Shown here: positions 21,276 to 34,780 of the stretch, piece after piece | How positions within the stretch are numbered: the first letter of the stretch is position 1 | How the letters are laid out: every line of letters starts with the position of its first letter | Assembly: GCA_958430865.1 (NCBI GenBank) | Contig: CAUDNR010004185.1 | Span: forward strand, 1-63,508 | Reading direction: 5' to 3' | Source: Entrophospora sp. SA101 | Lineage: Eukaryota > Glomeromycota > Glomeromycetes > Entrophosporales > Entrophosporaceae | Length of the DNA stretch: 63,508 nt | The notes under the pieces: generated by a model | What the model was told of the DNA's origin: nothing | Database searches by the model: none | The model's input: only the letters and a program-made list of their open reading frames with translations | Translations under genes and position numbers: made by a program

Positions 21276-22812
21276 AGGGTTGCCATTTGACAAACTGCAT
21301 ATTGTCTAGTTTTAAGAGAATTTATTGTATATCTATCCCAAGAAGGAGATGATGTAACAATTTCAAAGTATCTTCTATGTAATTCTTTATATATTTTGCT
21401 ATGGAGGAATCCAAGTACTTTTTCTTTTTGTGTTGATGGATGATGAACTTTATAGTATGAGTAAAATTCCATTTTTTCCAAAGGAGGGAGATTGAAATAT
21501 ATATTAGATATAAGGGTCATTTTCATTGTAGTTTTCACAAGGATGACAGTAAAGTGAAAAGTAATACTTGGTGTAGTTGGTTTAAATTTGCTAATAAGAT
21601 CATCTAGAGAAAAAGGAGTGTATTTGTTTAGAATGTATAAGTAGAATCGAGCACAGTTTCTAAATAATCATTATGTGGTGAAGGTGGAATTTTAGTGGCA
21701 AAAATTTGACATAGTCAAGTTTGGTAAAAATATAATCAAGTAAATTGCATAAATTTTTGTAATAAATTTTCTTTTGCAGATTCAAGAGTGAATAAATTAA
21801 TGTCAATATCATTTTTCCATTCAGTAATCAATTTGTTTGGTAAATTATTTGAAGAGAATTGCTATTTCTCACCGGTGGTGATTGTCACCACCTAAGGAAT
21901 TAAATTTGCGTGGGGCGGAGTTAGGGTTGGGGTTGATCATAAATTGTATAATTTCTTAGGTGGTGACAATCACCACCGGTGAGAAATAGCAATTCCCTTA
22001 TTTGAAAATGTGTCAATGGTTTTGTCAAAGGTAGTGAAACCTGGCTTAAATGCATGAATTCCTAGAAGTATATAGTTGTAAAAAGAACGGAAGTATTTGT
22101 TGTTGTTTGGAAAAGTATATGGCAAAGATTCATTCTGAGGGATGATTAATGAGAAGAGGGGAAGATCTGATTTATCTGTTAATCTATTTTTATTTTTTGG
22201 TGTAATTGTTTCTGCATATGTTTTTTAATTTTTTGATTTTGATTATCCATAACAATATCTATATCAGATGATCCTGTTCATTAGTGTTGTTAGTGTTAGC
22301 ATTGGTGATGAGATCATCTGTGTTTGTATCTAAATTAAGTGCAACATTTGGTGCAGCATGTGCAACATTAAGTGTAACATTTGATGTAGCATTATGGAAG
22401 GGATTTTGAGTTGTGGAAGTTGGTGAGATGGCTTGGGAAGAGATTGTATTGTCAGAAGAGATGGATTTTGTATCCATCATTTCCATAGATGTATTAACAG
22501 TGAGTTTAGGAGTTGAATAGGGACAAAAATCAGTTGGCTTATTGAATGAACAATTCAAATTACAGGTAAAAGATTCACTGTCTTTATGAGCAAAGATTTG
22601 CCCAAAACAATGATTAACATTATTATGTTCATTTGTTAATGTATAAACAAATGTTTGATTGCAGTTAATACAAGCAATCAAGCAGTAGTCTTCTTGAGGG
22701 CATACTGAAGCAGAAGGAGAAGAAAGATCTGTCAAATTTTCTTTTTTGCTGGAACAGGAGTAGGTGGACTTTGTCCAGTTTTGGCTTTATTATGATTTCT
22801 TTTATTTGTCAT
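21272..22812 (-). pseudogene. Disrupted ORF of unknown, possibly transposon-borne, protein
   Basis: Minus-strand reading starts at the ATG complement at 22812 (MTNKRNHNKAKTGQSPPTP). It needs frame changes near 22740 and near 22265 to continue through the open piece 22735-22259 and on to a piece containing HAFKPGFTTFDKTIDTFSNN and an end at 21272 (RQYAVCQMATL). The N-terminal piece has paired Cys (CLIACINCNQ, and later CNLNCSF), possibly zinc-binding, followed by a Ser/Thr/Asn-rich linker. A 144-bp MITE (21854-21997) interrupts it. The structure could be ORF1 of a retroelement or a multicopy gene family; I cannot tell which. It is clearly not functional. Confidence 0.6.
21854..21997. mobile_element. 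Foldback MITE with 9-bp target duplication
   Basis: A 144-bp element starting gagaattgctatttctcacc and ending in its inverse, with inverted arms of about 45 bp around a ~50-bp loop. The 9-bp direct repeat ttatttgaa flanks it at 21845-21853 and 21998-22006. A 9-bp duplication points to Mutator-like (MULE) or similar transposases. Removing the insert and one repeat restores an open frame (TIDTFSNNLPNKLITEW) in the surrounding pseudogene. Confidence 0.88.
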
Positions 22813-23012
22813 CTTAACTAGGATTAATAACTATTGTATGGATGAAAAATAAAGTAAAATATGTTTTTGATTTGGTTTTTTTAATTAAAACAGTAAATTC
22901 TTTGAAAATTTTTATTTAAATGATCAGCAGAAAGAGCTTTTTAGGAGCCATCTTTAGTAGACCACTTGAAAATTTATTTATTTAATTAAAATTTATCCAA
23001 ACTTAATTAATT
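22813..23012. other. Intergenic
   Basis: AT-rich flank of the pseudogene start; nothing further is seen. Confidence 0.4.
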
Positions 23013-23127
23013 ATTCAGTAAATGCTCAGTCATTTATCCAAGTTTTATCCATTTTATTAATTGATTTATTCAGTAAATGCTCAGTCATTTATCCAAGTTT
23101 TATCCATTTTATTAATTGATTTATTCA
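23013..23127. repeat. 55-bp direct repeat, about two copies
   Basis: cagtaaatgctcagtcattt at 23016 recurs at 23071 after an exact 55-bp period, with a partial third start at 23126. The two full units are identical. Confidence 0.85.
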
Positions 23128-24658
23128 GTAAACCTCCATTTTTAATGAAAAACGGAACTATAGATTCCATGAATATGATACATTTATGGAAAAAAAAATC
23201 CGGAAATGTATATTTATTAATATAAATGGAAAAAACATTGAGACTAATCATGTAGTAAATTTTTTACAGGGTGATGGTATTTTTAAGAAATGACGATCAA
23301 AATTTGGCCTCATTTTGTAAAATTGATAACTTCAATTCCTATTTCATCAGCTTGCTTCTAAAAGGAACTGGTCCTATACATGATAAAAAGAGAAACCTGG
23401 ATGTGATTTAAATTGGTGTCCTATAAAAAAAATACTTTCTCGAATTTGCAACAGTGGCTTTCCATTATTATGGTACATTTCTGGTGAAATATGGAATTTT
23501 AAATCACGGATCAGTTTTTTTTTACAGGGTGTATATTTATTTTAATTACTGAAAATACAACAATATTTACAATTGATAGTGATGGAAATGTAGGGGACGA
23601 AAATAAAAGTGAGCCCAAATTGTTTTGCTAATAAAAGGTTAAAATTATTCAATATCAAAAGTCGAAAATAATTATAACACTCGCTATTAAAACATATATA
23701 TAACGTGCGCTCGAACTTACTGACATCATTTCATCAAAAATTTAAGGCAAAGCTGAATCAGAATCGCCCTCAAAAAGTAACAATAATCACGACACTGTCT
23801 AAATATTTTGGGTTATATAAATAAGGATATAAAAGAAGATAATTATATTAATATGTTATGTAGAAAGTCCAAACATTAGTACCGTCCTCCATGTTCCACA
23901 CCCTAAACATCTGTTATATTTATCCAGTGGAACAGAATTCTTCTTCCAGATTTCTGGCACATCCAATCATGATATTCTGATTCCTATTCCTGCTAAAACA
24001 CACAATATCATCATGACTTTGAGGAAAGTGTGGATTATCACATAAATTGAGTATTAATAAATCGTGATAAAGGTATAGTAGGATAACATGATCTATAGGT
24101 TTTGATATTAGGTAAGTACCACACTTTTTAATGATGATTAAAAGGAATGTATTTGTCATCCATTTAATATTTGTCTTTATAATTTGAAGATACCTAACAA
24201 AACTAGTATGGCCTGGGGATACATGAGTGCATACATCTTTTCGAAAGATCTCATACTCTAGCTGCATGATGACACCGATGCATTCATTATCAATAGGTTG
24301 CAGTGCTCAAGATGATAAACTTAAACTACCAGATGTAAAATGATAACATATATAAGCCCCCGACCATTATTTAATGAGTAATCTTGTCATAATTCCAATT
24401 TTGTTGGACGAGGTAATGAATGCCTGCGATATCATTTTTTTTGCGTAAATGGTTGGCTGAAGGCACTATTGAACTATTTACTGCTATTTGAATTATTTAT
24501 CATCAAATCTTTTGAAATAGAAATTTTCTCACGCCTGCAATGTTATTTAGTCTTTTACACACCAAAATTATTTTAATTAGGTCTCTTTAATCTGAATTCA
24601 TTAATGGAAGTTCAGAAAAAAAGAATTTCCTTGTAATAACGCAATGCATTATTAGTGA
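23128..24658. other. Intergenic with unrecognised minus ORF 23920-24267
   Basis: The minus ORF at 23920-24267 (115 aa, from an ATG at 24267) has hydrophobic stretches and a C-terminal CARNLEEEF but no family signature. It may be a gene fragment or chance. The stretch 23150-23530 contains tttttacagggtg at both ends, which may mark a decayed element. Nothing else is supportable. Confidence 0.35.
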
Positions 24659-27055
24659 TTGAAAAGTAAATACAAATTAACTCAAATAATACTTCTAATA
24701 AACCTACTCAACACGGCATCTAACATTATTACTTGCGCCATTATATTAATAATCATCTTCATTTTCTATTCAAATATAAAATCAATAAATAATTTTAAAT
24801 GCAATAAATTTATATATAATAAACATACCAAGTTTTTTCTTCATGTTCTTATTTGAAAATACTTATGAAAAAAAAATTCATGTATTAAATTGAATCTTTT
24901 TTTTTTTATTTGTGATAATCTTCAAGATTTTGTTACAAAGTTGTTTTAGAGTGCCTTAAAATACACACATTATCATCACCACCATTGCTGCACTAAATTA
25001 ATAGAAAAAAAAAAACCCCCCACTTGTAAAATAAATAATTTTAATAGAGTAAATTAAAACAACATCTAACTTTCTGATAAACTTAACTTACTGATTAGTA
25101 TGTCTTTCTCTTGTTGAATTTATATCACAGTTGCTTTGGAAAATTTTATTTGTTCGTTTTTCAAGATTGGTTGAATAAAAACGGACAAAAAAAATATCAA
25201 AAAAAAATTGAAAATCAGAGGTTTCTATTAATATAAATTTGATATGAAAAATTTTTTTAATTGCCTTCAATATTAAGCGACGAAGTTAATTTTTGATCCA
25301 TTAAAAATCCAATTACAAAAATCTGTGAACTCGTTTTTCACTAATTTGCCAAAAATCATTCCAATTTTCAGGTTTTTTTAGCATTTATTACTTTAATAAG
25401 TTCACCGAAAATTTTGATGTTTCAATACATAAACATTGTTGAATAACCATCATATAACTAACAGAAGGTTTTTTAAGTTGAAGCTCTTGTGGGTAAATTT
25501 CGAACTTAAAATAATAAACTTTCAGACATCCTATTTAAATCAAAATAGTTTCTTAATCTTCATAACAACTTCAGTAATGATCTTTATATAGAAAGGTGTG
25601 GTAATTCGCTACTGGAAAGAACAAAAAATATTCTTCCTTCAAAAATTTTCCAATTTTTTTTGTTACACATTGTATATATACAGTATATAAACCAGACCAT
25701 AGTGTAGATCAATGGGAAAGTATAAAAATACTCTCACACTTGAATTATTCAAAAAAAAATTTAATTAGTAAACCTGTTAATGAAGAGAGTCACTTGGATA
25801 AAAGAATTTTCAGGGACAGAGTTTATTAAAACAGGAGAACATTTAGCTGGCGAAGATGGATGGTATATATAAATGGGAAATCTAAATTTGATTATAAAAA
25901 AAAGCGGAGAGGTATCTATATAACATGCCCTATTTTCAATGTTACCAAGCGTACTATCCTTCATGATTTTAAGTTGTGAAAAGTTGAATTTTTAATCATT
26001 AACAGTCTGGTAAGCGAGGAGAAAATAATTCAAAAGTTTGGGATGGCAAATGAAAATATTCATTATGACTTCATGACCTTTCGTATGTATATATTTCATA
26101 TACTTTATTATAAGGAACTCATTTAGTTCAACATCCAACTGCGTTTCAGTGTTGACCAGCCTAAACTGTTGACGTTTTTTCATGGAGTGTGAAGTGTAGT
26201 TCGATAGCAATATTTAGATGCCAGTAAAATATTAATTTGGAACGGCTTGATTGCAGTTTTTTCCACTTTGATGGTGAGAATATATGTTTATATGTTAATT
26301 CAAATACCTTCGAGTTACTTAAAACAGTCTTTCTAGTTCCAATAGCTATTTATGTTTTTATCTTCAATAGGATTAACTTGAACTTGAAAAACAAAGGGCA
26401 TTAAGTACACGATGAGCACGATGAGCAAGCACAAGGACAAGGACATGATGAGTAGACGGTGATGAATCAATTAACAACCTTGATAATCCGACTCCTCTCT
26501 TAGGATAAAAAATTCAGGACTCCTCCTTTTTTTTTTGGGAATTTGTTGAGGTCTCTCCTATAATTATTAAGGATACCTGTCGAAATTAAAAAAACGGGTC
26601 GCAATTAGGTTGCAACAATCATCAAAAGTTGCAGTCGGTATCTTTACCTATAATCAGAAAATCTTTCCTCCTTTGCTATGTTCAGGAATTGTAATTACTA
26701 AATAAATCTGTATAGGCGTAAAAGGGATAGTTTTAGTGTTGGCTGGTCAACAGAACCGTTTTTTGTTGGCACATTTTCATATGCACAATGTAAGGTTTTA
26801 ATTTGCACATTACTTGATTTTTTAATTATATATTCACTTCAATCACAGTTGTTCGAAATGATTCTAATATTCTAATTTCACACAAAAAGTTACTATGGCG
26901 CAGAAACTCAACCTTACAATTGTACGGGCATGTAATTTTTTTTTTTTGCAAATTTTACGTATATATAGTGAGCTTACCCCTAGAATATGCATGCATATAT
27001 ACATATTAATATGTAAACTCGATAAGTCGGTCTCGCGATAAGTCGACCAAAATTT
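24659..27055. other. Intergenic, no gene recognised
   Basis: Several ORFs under 75 aa (24659-24856, 25088-25270, 25761-25964, 25992-26210) are Ile/Phe/Lys-rich products of AT-rich sequence without motifs. A short simple stretch of acgatgagc/acaagg units is at 26410-26455. Confidence 0.5.
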
Positions 27056-27973
27056 TCAGTGTCCAGGATTATGCTTTTTTTTCTTCCAAATTATGCCCTG
27101 ATGCTTTTTTTTCTAGAATTTTTGGGCAAATTTATAATAATTCCGACCAAAATTAATATTAAAAATTTTTATTTATTATTCATCAGAAAAATTAAAATAC
27201 ATGAAATTGGATTTTTTAATCGAATCTTCTTTTAAAGCTGTACGTTTATCAGTTAATATACTTTTATAGACCTTTCAACATCAACACTGAACACAGGAAG
27301 TTTCATCAACAGTTATACTAATCATTTTATATTTATTAAATTTTTTAATTTCTGTACTTCAAATTGGCAAAATATTTTTCTCAAAGTTGATTTGAACCTA
27401 CAATATAACCTCCTAGGAAATAATAAAAATAAAAATATTCAAATTAATTTATTTTGATTTTTTTTTGATATGAAAATTTTCTTACCATTCTTACAATATC
27501 AATTAAAAAAGACTTTAATTTATCTATTTTATCCAGAGGAATATCAGCTTTAGTAAAAGCTTCAATAATTGCAATATTGATTTTGTCACGATTATTATTA
27601 GTGAAAGCAAAGAGCTTTGTAAAGGTTGTGTATTATTTTTGTGTTTTTGTTCAGCAGCTTTATGTTTCGTTTATTCTATATGGTTATCAACAATTGATTT
27701 TTTTTCATGATTTATAGTATGGTTATAAAAACGACAATATAATTTCCCAGTTTCAACGTAAAAATGATTATTATAATGACTCTTTTTCCTCGAACGTTCT
27801 AATGCAGACCATTTTTCATTCTATAATCTTAATTGAATTGTGGCCTATATTGATTGGCTAATTTAATATACACATAGATTATGTGATTATGCCAAAAAAT
27901 AGTCAAATTATTCGATTATGCTCAAAAATTAAAAAGTGTGCAGCGATTTATAATAATAATCCTGAACACCCTA
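27056..27973 (-). mobile_element. Internally deleted hAT element, copy A
   Basis: The ends are inverted: tcagtgtccaggattatgc on the left, and the complement of aatcctgaacaccctat on the right. On the minus strand the N-terminal zinc-finger region of a CGGBP1-like hAT transposase is readable (SHYNNHFYVETGKLYCRF, then NHTINHEKKSIVDNHIE and a stop). It is followed by IAIIEAF-type sequence broken by frameshifts, and then the C-terminal dimerisation block (FSVDVERSIK... TDKRTALKEDSIKK). The catalytic core is missing. The copy at 37233-38000 has the same internal deletion, so this is a non-autonomous family. Confidence 0.75.
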
Positions 27974-30900
27974 TTCGCAATTATTTTCACTGATCGAAAT
28001 TATTTAAGGTGTCGATCATCAAAAAATCTCAAATAAATAATCTATCTACCCATCGTCTTTCTATATTATTACTATAACAAACCGATTCTCTACTTATTAT
28101 TATATAATTTTATACGGGATAGTAATCGCTCTTGAATCCACAAATATACATTACATAAATATAATAATAACAGTTGACAAAACAAAATAACCTTTGAATT
28201 GGAACACAAAAATATTTATGCGGAAGGTATGAATGTTCTCAATGATTAATAATACTATCTACTCTATTTACTATAAGGAGTTTGTTGGATGTTGATTTTA
28301 GAAAGGTAAAGAAGTAACTATTTTAATTTGTGAGAAAAGAGAAGTTTTTTATAATGTGATTTTATTTATATAAAGGGAGTTAACTGTACAACTAACTGTA
28401 TATTATATATCTTTGATTATTGGAACGATGGTTAATGTAGAAAGAAAAATAGTGGATTACTTGAATACAGTATAAAAAAAAAAAATTTATTTTATTGAAT
28501 TACTGGTATTGACTATTCTTAAAATCATGTGTTCTTCCCAAAAATTCATCGATTTCGACTCTGATAATCAATTCAAACCTAAAATTTTTAACTAAAATCG
28601 AAATCCAAAATCGAGATCGTAATTAAAAGTTGAAAGTTGGTAAATTCAAATTTCGAGTGTAATTATTATCAATTGTCATGATTGAAAATATAAAGGTATC
28701 TATTTATTTATTCACGATTGATTTTATTTAAATTTCGATTCTGATTTCCTAATTTCACCATCATTTTATGGAGACAAATACCAAAAATATCAGTTATAAT
28801 AATAATTTTGTAAATGGCACTTTAAACTGTATAAATTAAATTTAGCTGTATGTTTTAGCGCCGTTTGTTTGTTGAAGAGTCATAATGTATTACTTTAACT
28901 GACTTAAAGTGGATAGTAAATGATAAATATGATGTATAGACGAATATTTAGGGTCTATTATTTGATCAGTCTAAATTATATTATATTTTCGATTCGATAG
29001 AATTATCATCTAGATTTTGAAAAAGATTTCTTGTCTCGTAATGTCTTTTCAAAATTTTGAACAAGTCTCGTTCAATATAGTTGCTGCATTTCATTGGATT
29101 CATGAATGCAATCATTAGTTCAAAAATATCTTCTTCCTAATGATCGACGATAATTTTCGCTATTATTGAATCTGTTTATAAAGGCCCTTATCAGTGTATA
29201 AAATTCAATGCCCGGAATGCTCACATATTACGTTACATATTAATAGAATCTGTACTATTTTTCAGTTGAATTTTCAACGCTGTCTGGTCCAAATAGCTCG
29301 CATAGATTGATGAAACAAAAAATCAATTTGATTATTAATTGTGACACCGTTTCAGAGATAAAGATATGGGAATCAATTGCAGATAATTCAGCATTGTACA
29401 ACTGTAATAAAAAATCTAACATGCTTCCCCAAAAAGGATTAATTGACCCATACCATACGTTCTACGAGTGTTATACCATACTGAAACTCTCCCTACCGGA
29501 ATTTCCCTCTAACACTGGTACGATTACATAAGCTCTGAGTCAGGAAGCGTAATACAATGATATTTGTAATAAATAAAGATATTCGGGTATTCGTAGTTTT
29601 TCCAAGTACTCGTAATGTTTACAATGCTCATAACGCATTCAAATATTTCTAACGATTATCGTGTTATATATTGAGATTGCAATGAAGGGACAAATCCGAA
29701 TCCTCCGTTAAAATCTTATTCAAGCAGTGCAGCATCTTTATAATCCATCTTGTAAAAAACCTAAAATGCATAGAAGGCTTAAAGATAGCTTTATGTGGGA
29801 CTACTAAATGAAGATAAAGATGGAAGATATAGGGTTTATCAAGTAAAAGAATCAATTCTTCTCGGCCACCTAGAAGGTGCACATAATACTAATTCAATTA
29901 ATCAATAAAAATTTTAAAGTTTGATAATTAAAATATTCAATCAATTATCAAATATAAATATATCTGAAACCTTTATGCCACGAGTGTAACTTTCTTAATT
30001 GCCACAAGTAATTGAAAAAGATTGAAAAACATAAAAGTATTACGAATACTCGAGAACATTACAAATATGTTTAAATTTGAATATAATTATTTATTATTTT
30101 TATTATCAGAACATTTGTATTTAACCAATAAATGCTCGATTTTCAAACTTCCCATAAAATCATACTAATTTTTGTCGTGATCAAAAATTTTTTGTGTCTC
30201 GGTAATATCAACAAATAATATTCAAAGTTTCAAATAACATTGTATAAATTTACGCCCAAAAATTTGTTACACGAATTTATGTATTGATTTTCATTGTTTT
30301 TCAACCTTAATATTATTTATTACACCAATCAATAACATTGTTGTTTTGTTTCATTTCGGGACACTTAATCTTAATTTCATTTTACGGGTTACACAAAAAA
30401 TAAACATATGCCATTTGTCATTAATGCATAACATGGTTTTTAACTTAATATTTATAAATAAACACCATGCATTACCAACAATGGTAACGAATTTCCTTCA
30501 AATAGTAATTATATCACTCAATAATATTGCCTAATTTTGATGGACAAAAAGATTTTTATCAATTCTTTATACAGAAGTAAAATTAAAATTGTTCCTCGTA
30601 TAGTTTTTTTAAAAACCTTAAAATTGTAACTCCACGTGTCTGTCTATTCGTGATGTAGATGGACATTCGAAGATACAATAAATAATCCGAAATTCTTTTT
30701 AAAGGCTATTTTGCTCTCTGTAAAAAGTACGGTAGGAGCGGCTCTGAAACGAATATTCACTCTAAGAGGTGACAATTATTAAGCTGGCAAAATTTCAAGG
30801 GTGGTCAAATATGCGCACAGAACATAAATGTAACCGATCGGCCATTGTAAAAATAAAGAAAAAATTTAGTTACACGATTTGATAATTGGCTGCAGGTGAC

Positions 30901-31679
30901 CGCGACACTATACATTTAAATCCAAATAAGGAAAAAAAATCACTCCATAGGGGTTACTGACTAGCCCATTTTTGGTTAAATATTTTTAAATTATTTCCTA
31001 AACAGAAAAAATCAACCAGTCAAACTTTCGAGATTCGCGTTAATATGATCAGACGCTTAATTTCAATAGTAGATCAACGTAGCACAGATCATGATTGATA
31101 TTGTTTAAAAAAAAATTTTTCAACCACGCTCTTTTTAAATTAGAATAAAGGATTCCCTGACAGTCAAAAGTCGTAAGTATGACTGGTATTAATTGGTATT
31201 GGTTAAAAATGTGTTTTGCATGCTGTACAAAATGTATTTTAAATTAAATAATCGGATTATAAATGATTTCAAGTTATCATTGACGAATTTTGTTCTGATT
31301 TAAATCTTTCTAATCGAGAATTTTAGTAATTGAACTTGTTTACTCGATATTTTTCCTAAGAAGAATGCACACATTGGCGTTCGTTCGTGTAAAATTTATT
31401 ATTTTTACTGTGAAAAATAAACAAAATATTTTCATGCTACATTAATCCTAAATTGTTAAAAACTTTAAAGTGTAGAATATAAAAAATCGAACGTTAAGTA
31501 ATTACAATTTATTGTTTATATTATCTCATAAAATAAAAAGAATGAATACACTTATTTAATAAATTTTTAAATTATAAACATATCTATAAATTTAATACAT
31601 AAATTAAATCTTATAATTGTGAATGATTTTTATCATATTGTGCTTAATATTGGAACTAATGATTCAGATTCAAAGTGAA
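27974..31679. other. Long intergenic region, no gene recognised
   Basis: 3.7 kb of AT-rich DNA between the hAT derivative and the 3' end of the transcription factor gene. ORFs at 29307-29531 (plus), 29664-29882 (minus) and 30346-30534 (plus) are short and lack motifs. The region may hold decayed repeats that cannot be identified by eye. Confidence 0.45.
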
Positions 31680-34600
31680 TCACTCACTGTTAGTTGCGCC
31701 CATGTAGAAATGTTGATCCCATGGTATACTGTTATTATCATTACTACTATTACTAATAGTAGCGTGAATTGAAGAAGATGATGATGATATTGACGTTGGA
31801 AATGGTATATTTTGTGAAAAGTTATTGTTATTATTAGTTGTTAGATTATTCGGTGTAAATACTGCTGATGCAATTAGTGATAGTGGTGGAGTTGAAGTCA
31901 TAGTAAATAAATCCTTACTATTGTTGACAGCTGATGATAATAAAGAAGACGATAAAGCAACAAATTTGGACGATGGATCTTCCACATCACTACCAAGATT
32001 TGTTACACATAAATTAATATTATTATTGTCATTTGGATTTGGGTTTAGACTTGCTTCCGTTATTGTGAGACCGCTATTTTTAGCATCATTCTTAAGCATT
32101 GTTGTTGTTTCAAGTGTATTGGAATTATAATTGATATTGGGCAATAAAGATGATGACGATAAAGGCGATGACTGCGATGATGAAGAAGTCGATGATAATA
32201 AATTGGTAATATTTGCTATATTATTAATATTATTATTATTAAAATAATAATTGCTAAAAGGTTCATTTAATTGTAAATCATCACTATTTTTTTGTAGATT
32301 AGATATTTTTGCCACTGAAGCAGCTATTACATCTAATGTTGTCACCAAACTATTATTATTATTATCACCATTATTATTAGATACATGTTGAGAATGGAAC
32401 GTCAAAAGTTGATTCAGGAATGGAAGCGGAATGGGTAATTCGCCATTTCTACTATTACTTACATTAGTGAATACCAAAATTCTTTCCACCTCCTCAATAA
32501 GTTTCTTCATCTCATCAGTACAACCCAAACTACAAATTTCTGCTATCAATTTAAACTCCTCAAATGTATCAATCAACGCTTTTGCTGCTTCGCCAGATGA
32601 TGAGTCATCCTTTTCTCTGCTAGTAATTACAACCACTTCAGTTAAAATCGACTGCAAGAGGAATGGAAATGGCAACACGAAATAATGAAATGCTGTTTTA
32701 TCATAATTTCTTGTTTTTTTAGCTATGTCAGTAATAGTTGTTGCAGCTGTCAAACAAGTTTTAATTAGATCAACGTTTGTTTGAGTTAATGATGATGGAT
32801 CATATTTATTGGAAGTCTTAGACGCATGATGCTCGTGATGACTGTGCATCTGTTGTTTGGTTGCTATCGTTGTCAATGATGATCTTGTAAGATAAGGTTG
32901 ATGTAGTAATAAAATGCAAGCATGAAAAAGTATGTTAATATAACCAGCAAATACTGAGAAAGTGGTCATTTGGAACAAACTTCTTGGATCCTCATTTGGC
33001 AGATACTGGTACTGCAATTCATCAGGTAATTCTTTCAACCATTTTGCCAATGAAGATCTAATTTGCCTCAATGAGCTTTTTGGATCCATCACGTGATTAT
33101 GCCAATTTTCATAATTGACTTCTGATTTAGTGGAATAGCAAAGTTTCCAAATCTGACCAATGATATGCGATAGTTTTATGAATGCAACAAAAAAATTTTT
33201 AGTTGGCCGATCGAAATTTGGTAATGTCGGCAGTGGTATGTTGATGTCCATGTTTTTGAGTTTGTATGGTTTTCCCAGAACGAATGAAGTCCATCTATCG
33301 TGAATGTAGACGCAATAAAAGATTCTATGCCTTTCTTCCTCTTCCCCTGGTGTCAATGAATTATCTACGCGTTCAAGTTCCAAGAAATTTGCCATTGTAA
33401 CTATGAAATATGAATGCAATAATATGAATGTGAGCATGATGAGCATAAGAATATTTAAATTTAAATACATTGTGAGCATTATATACATTAGACGTACCGG
33501 CCATATTTGAAAACATTAAAGCGCTATTAAATCTTGAAAGAGCCCTTTCGGAACTTGCTAGAAGCAACAAAGATTGAATAGTTTCTAATTTAGGTTCATC
33601 ATATACCGAATCCAAAATTTTCTATACTCAAGCAAAATATAATTAATTACAAATATTAAATTAAATTCAAATGATTAATCACATTTTAATTATTTATTAC
33701 CTTTGCAGCATCAAAGAACACACCGCCAGGTTTGTTTTCGGTTTTTTGAATTGATGGGTCGTTAGATAATTTCGAAGCAGCAAAAGCCAAAGTTGAATAG
33801 ATCAATAGTTTGGAGTGGATGGGTTTGTCTTTTCTCAGCCAAATATCAGTGAATTTTCTTTGATCAAGAATTGGTATTATTGGATTTAATTTTGTGAAAT
33901 AGCCTTGCAACAACTTTTGACATAATTCTTTGGATGGTGGTGAAGGTTGCGGTGAAGAAAATATGGATGGTGGTGAAGGAGATGATGATGACGACGATGA
34001 TGATGACGGCGGAGGTGACGATGACGATGGAGATGACAATGATGACGAAGTTAACGAATTATTATTAGAATTTGGTAATGCTGCTCGAGAAAAATTATTG
34101 TTGATTGGATCGTTAATATCCAAATTGGAATTATTTTTAGGCAATTTGCTTAATTTATCTACTAATTCTACGACGTCATTAGGAAAAGTACGATTCAATA
34201 GCGTGGATAAAGGTGATTTGATATGTTTTTCTTCGATTTTTGGACTTGATAAAATCGGAAAATCAAGAATGATTGAATTATCTGAAGAAGGTGATGGTGA
34301 ATAAGGTTGTGGCTTGTTGTTGTTTGAAGAGAAGTGGGTCAATTTGTTGTTATTATTATTATTATTGACATCTTTTGATTGTTGTGTTAAAACATTTTCA
34401 AGAATTAAATCAATATTTTTTTCGATTCTATGAATATCACTTTTAGTAAAAATTTGTTGTTCTTGTTGAGGACTTGATGTCGAGATTGATGAATTAAATG
34501 GTTGTTTATGACGAAGATTGTCATCATCATTTGGATCATTGGGAGGAATAATATCCAAATCTGATAATAAACGATGACGATGCTGTTGATAAAATTGTTT

Positions 34601-34720
34601 TGATATAAGTTGCTGTTGTTGTATTATATCAATGTTATTAATGTTGGGAATGGTGACGAAGCTAGAGGAATATGGTGATTCAGATAGACAAGTTCGCTTG
34701 GCCGAATTTAAAGGTAACAT
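31680..34720 (-). CDS. Fungal_trans-domain transcription regulator
   Basis: Three exons on the minus strand (34720-33701, 33621-33498, 33400-31680) join exactly in frame, with GT-AG introns of 79 and 97 bp, to give 954 aa. Residues ~265-560 match the fungal-specific transcription factor (middle homology) domain: LLQGYFTKLNPIIPILDQRK, YSTLAFAASKLSNDPS, then the intron-spanning FSNMAVTMANFLELERVD, then EEEERHRIFYCVYIHDRWTS, and FVLGKPYKLKNMDINIPLP. The N-terminal 260 residues are Ser/Asn/Pro-rich with a short helical IHRIEKNIDLILENVL. No Cys6 zinc cluster is present, although family members normally have one before this helix. The C-terminal third is poly-Asn/Ser. The ATG at 34720 was chosen because the longer ORF begins at a TTG. 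It probably regulates transcription in the nucleus; its targets are unknown. Confidence 0.85.
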
Positions 34721-34770
34721 TTTGAAAAAAAAGAATATTGATTTTTTTTTTAATGGGAATAACGTTCTGC

Positions 34771-34780
34771 TTTTATATAG
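34771..34780 (-). promoter_or_regulatory. Candidate TATA box of the regulator gene
   Basis: Minus-strand ctatataaaa lies about 50 bp upstream of the ATG at 34720, in otherwise featureless AT-rich DNA. Confidence 0.4.

Noticed and set aside
33930..34304. Plus-strand ORF with poly-Asp/Gly (also 31825-32130 and 32431-32685)
   Set aside because: Antisense to the Ser/Pro-rich part and other parts of the transcription regulator.
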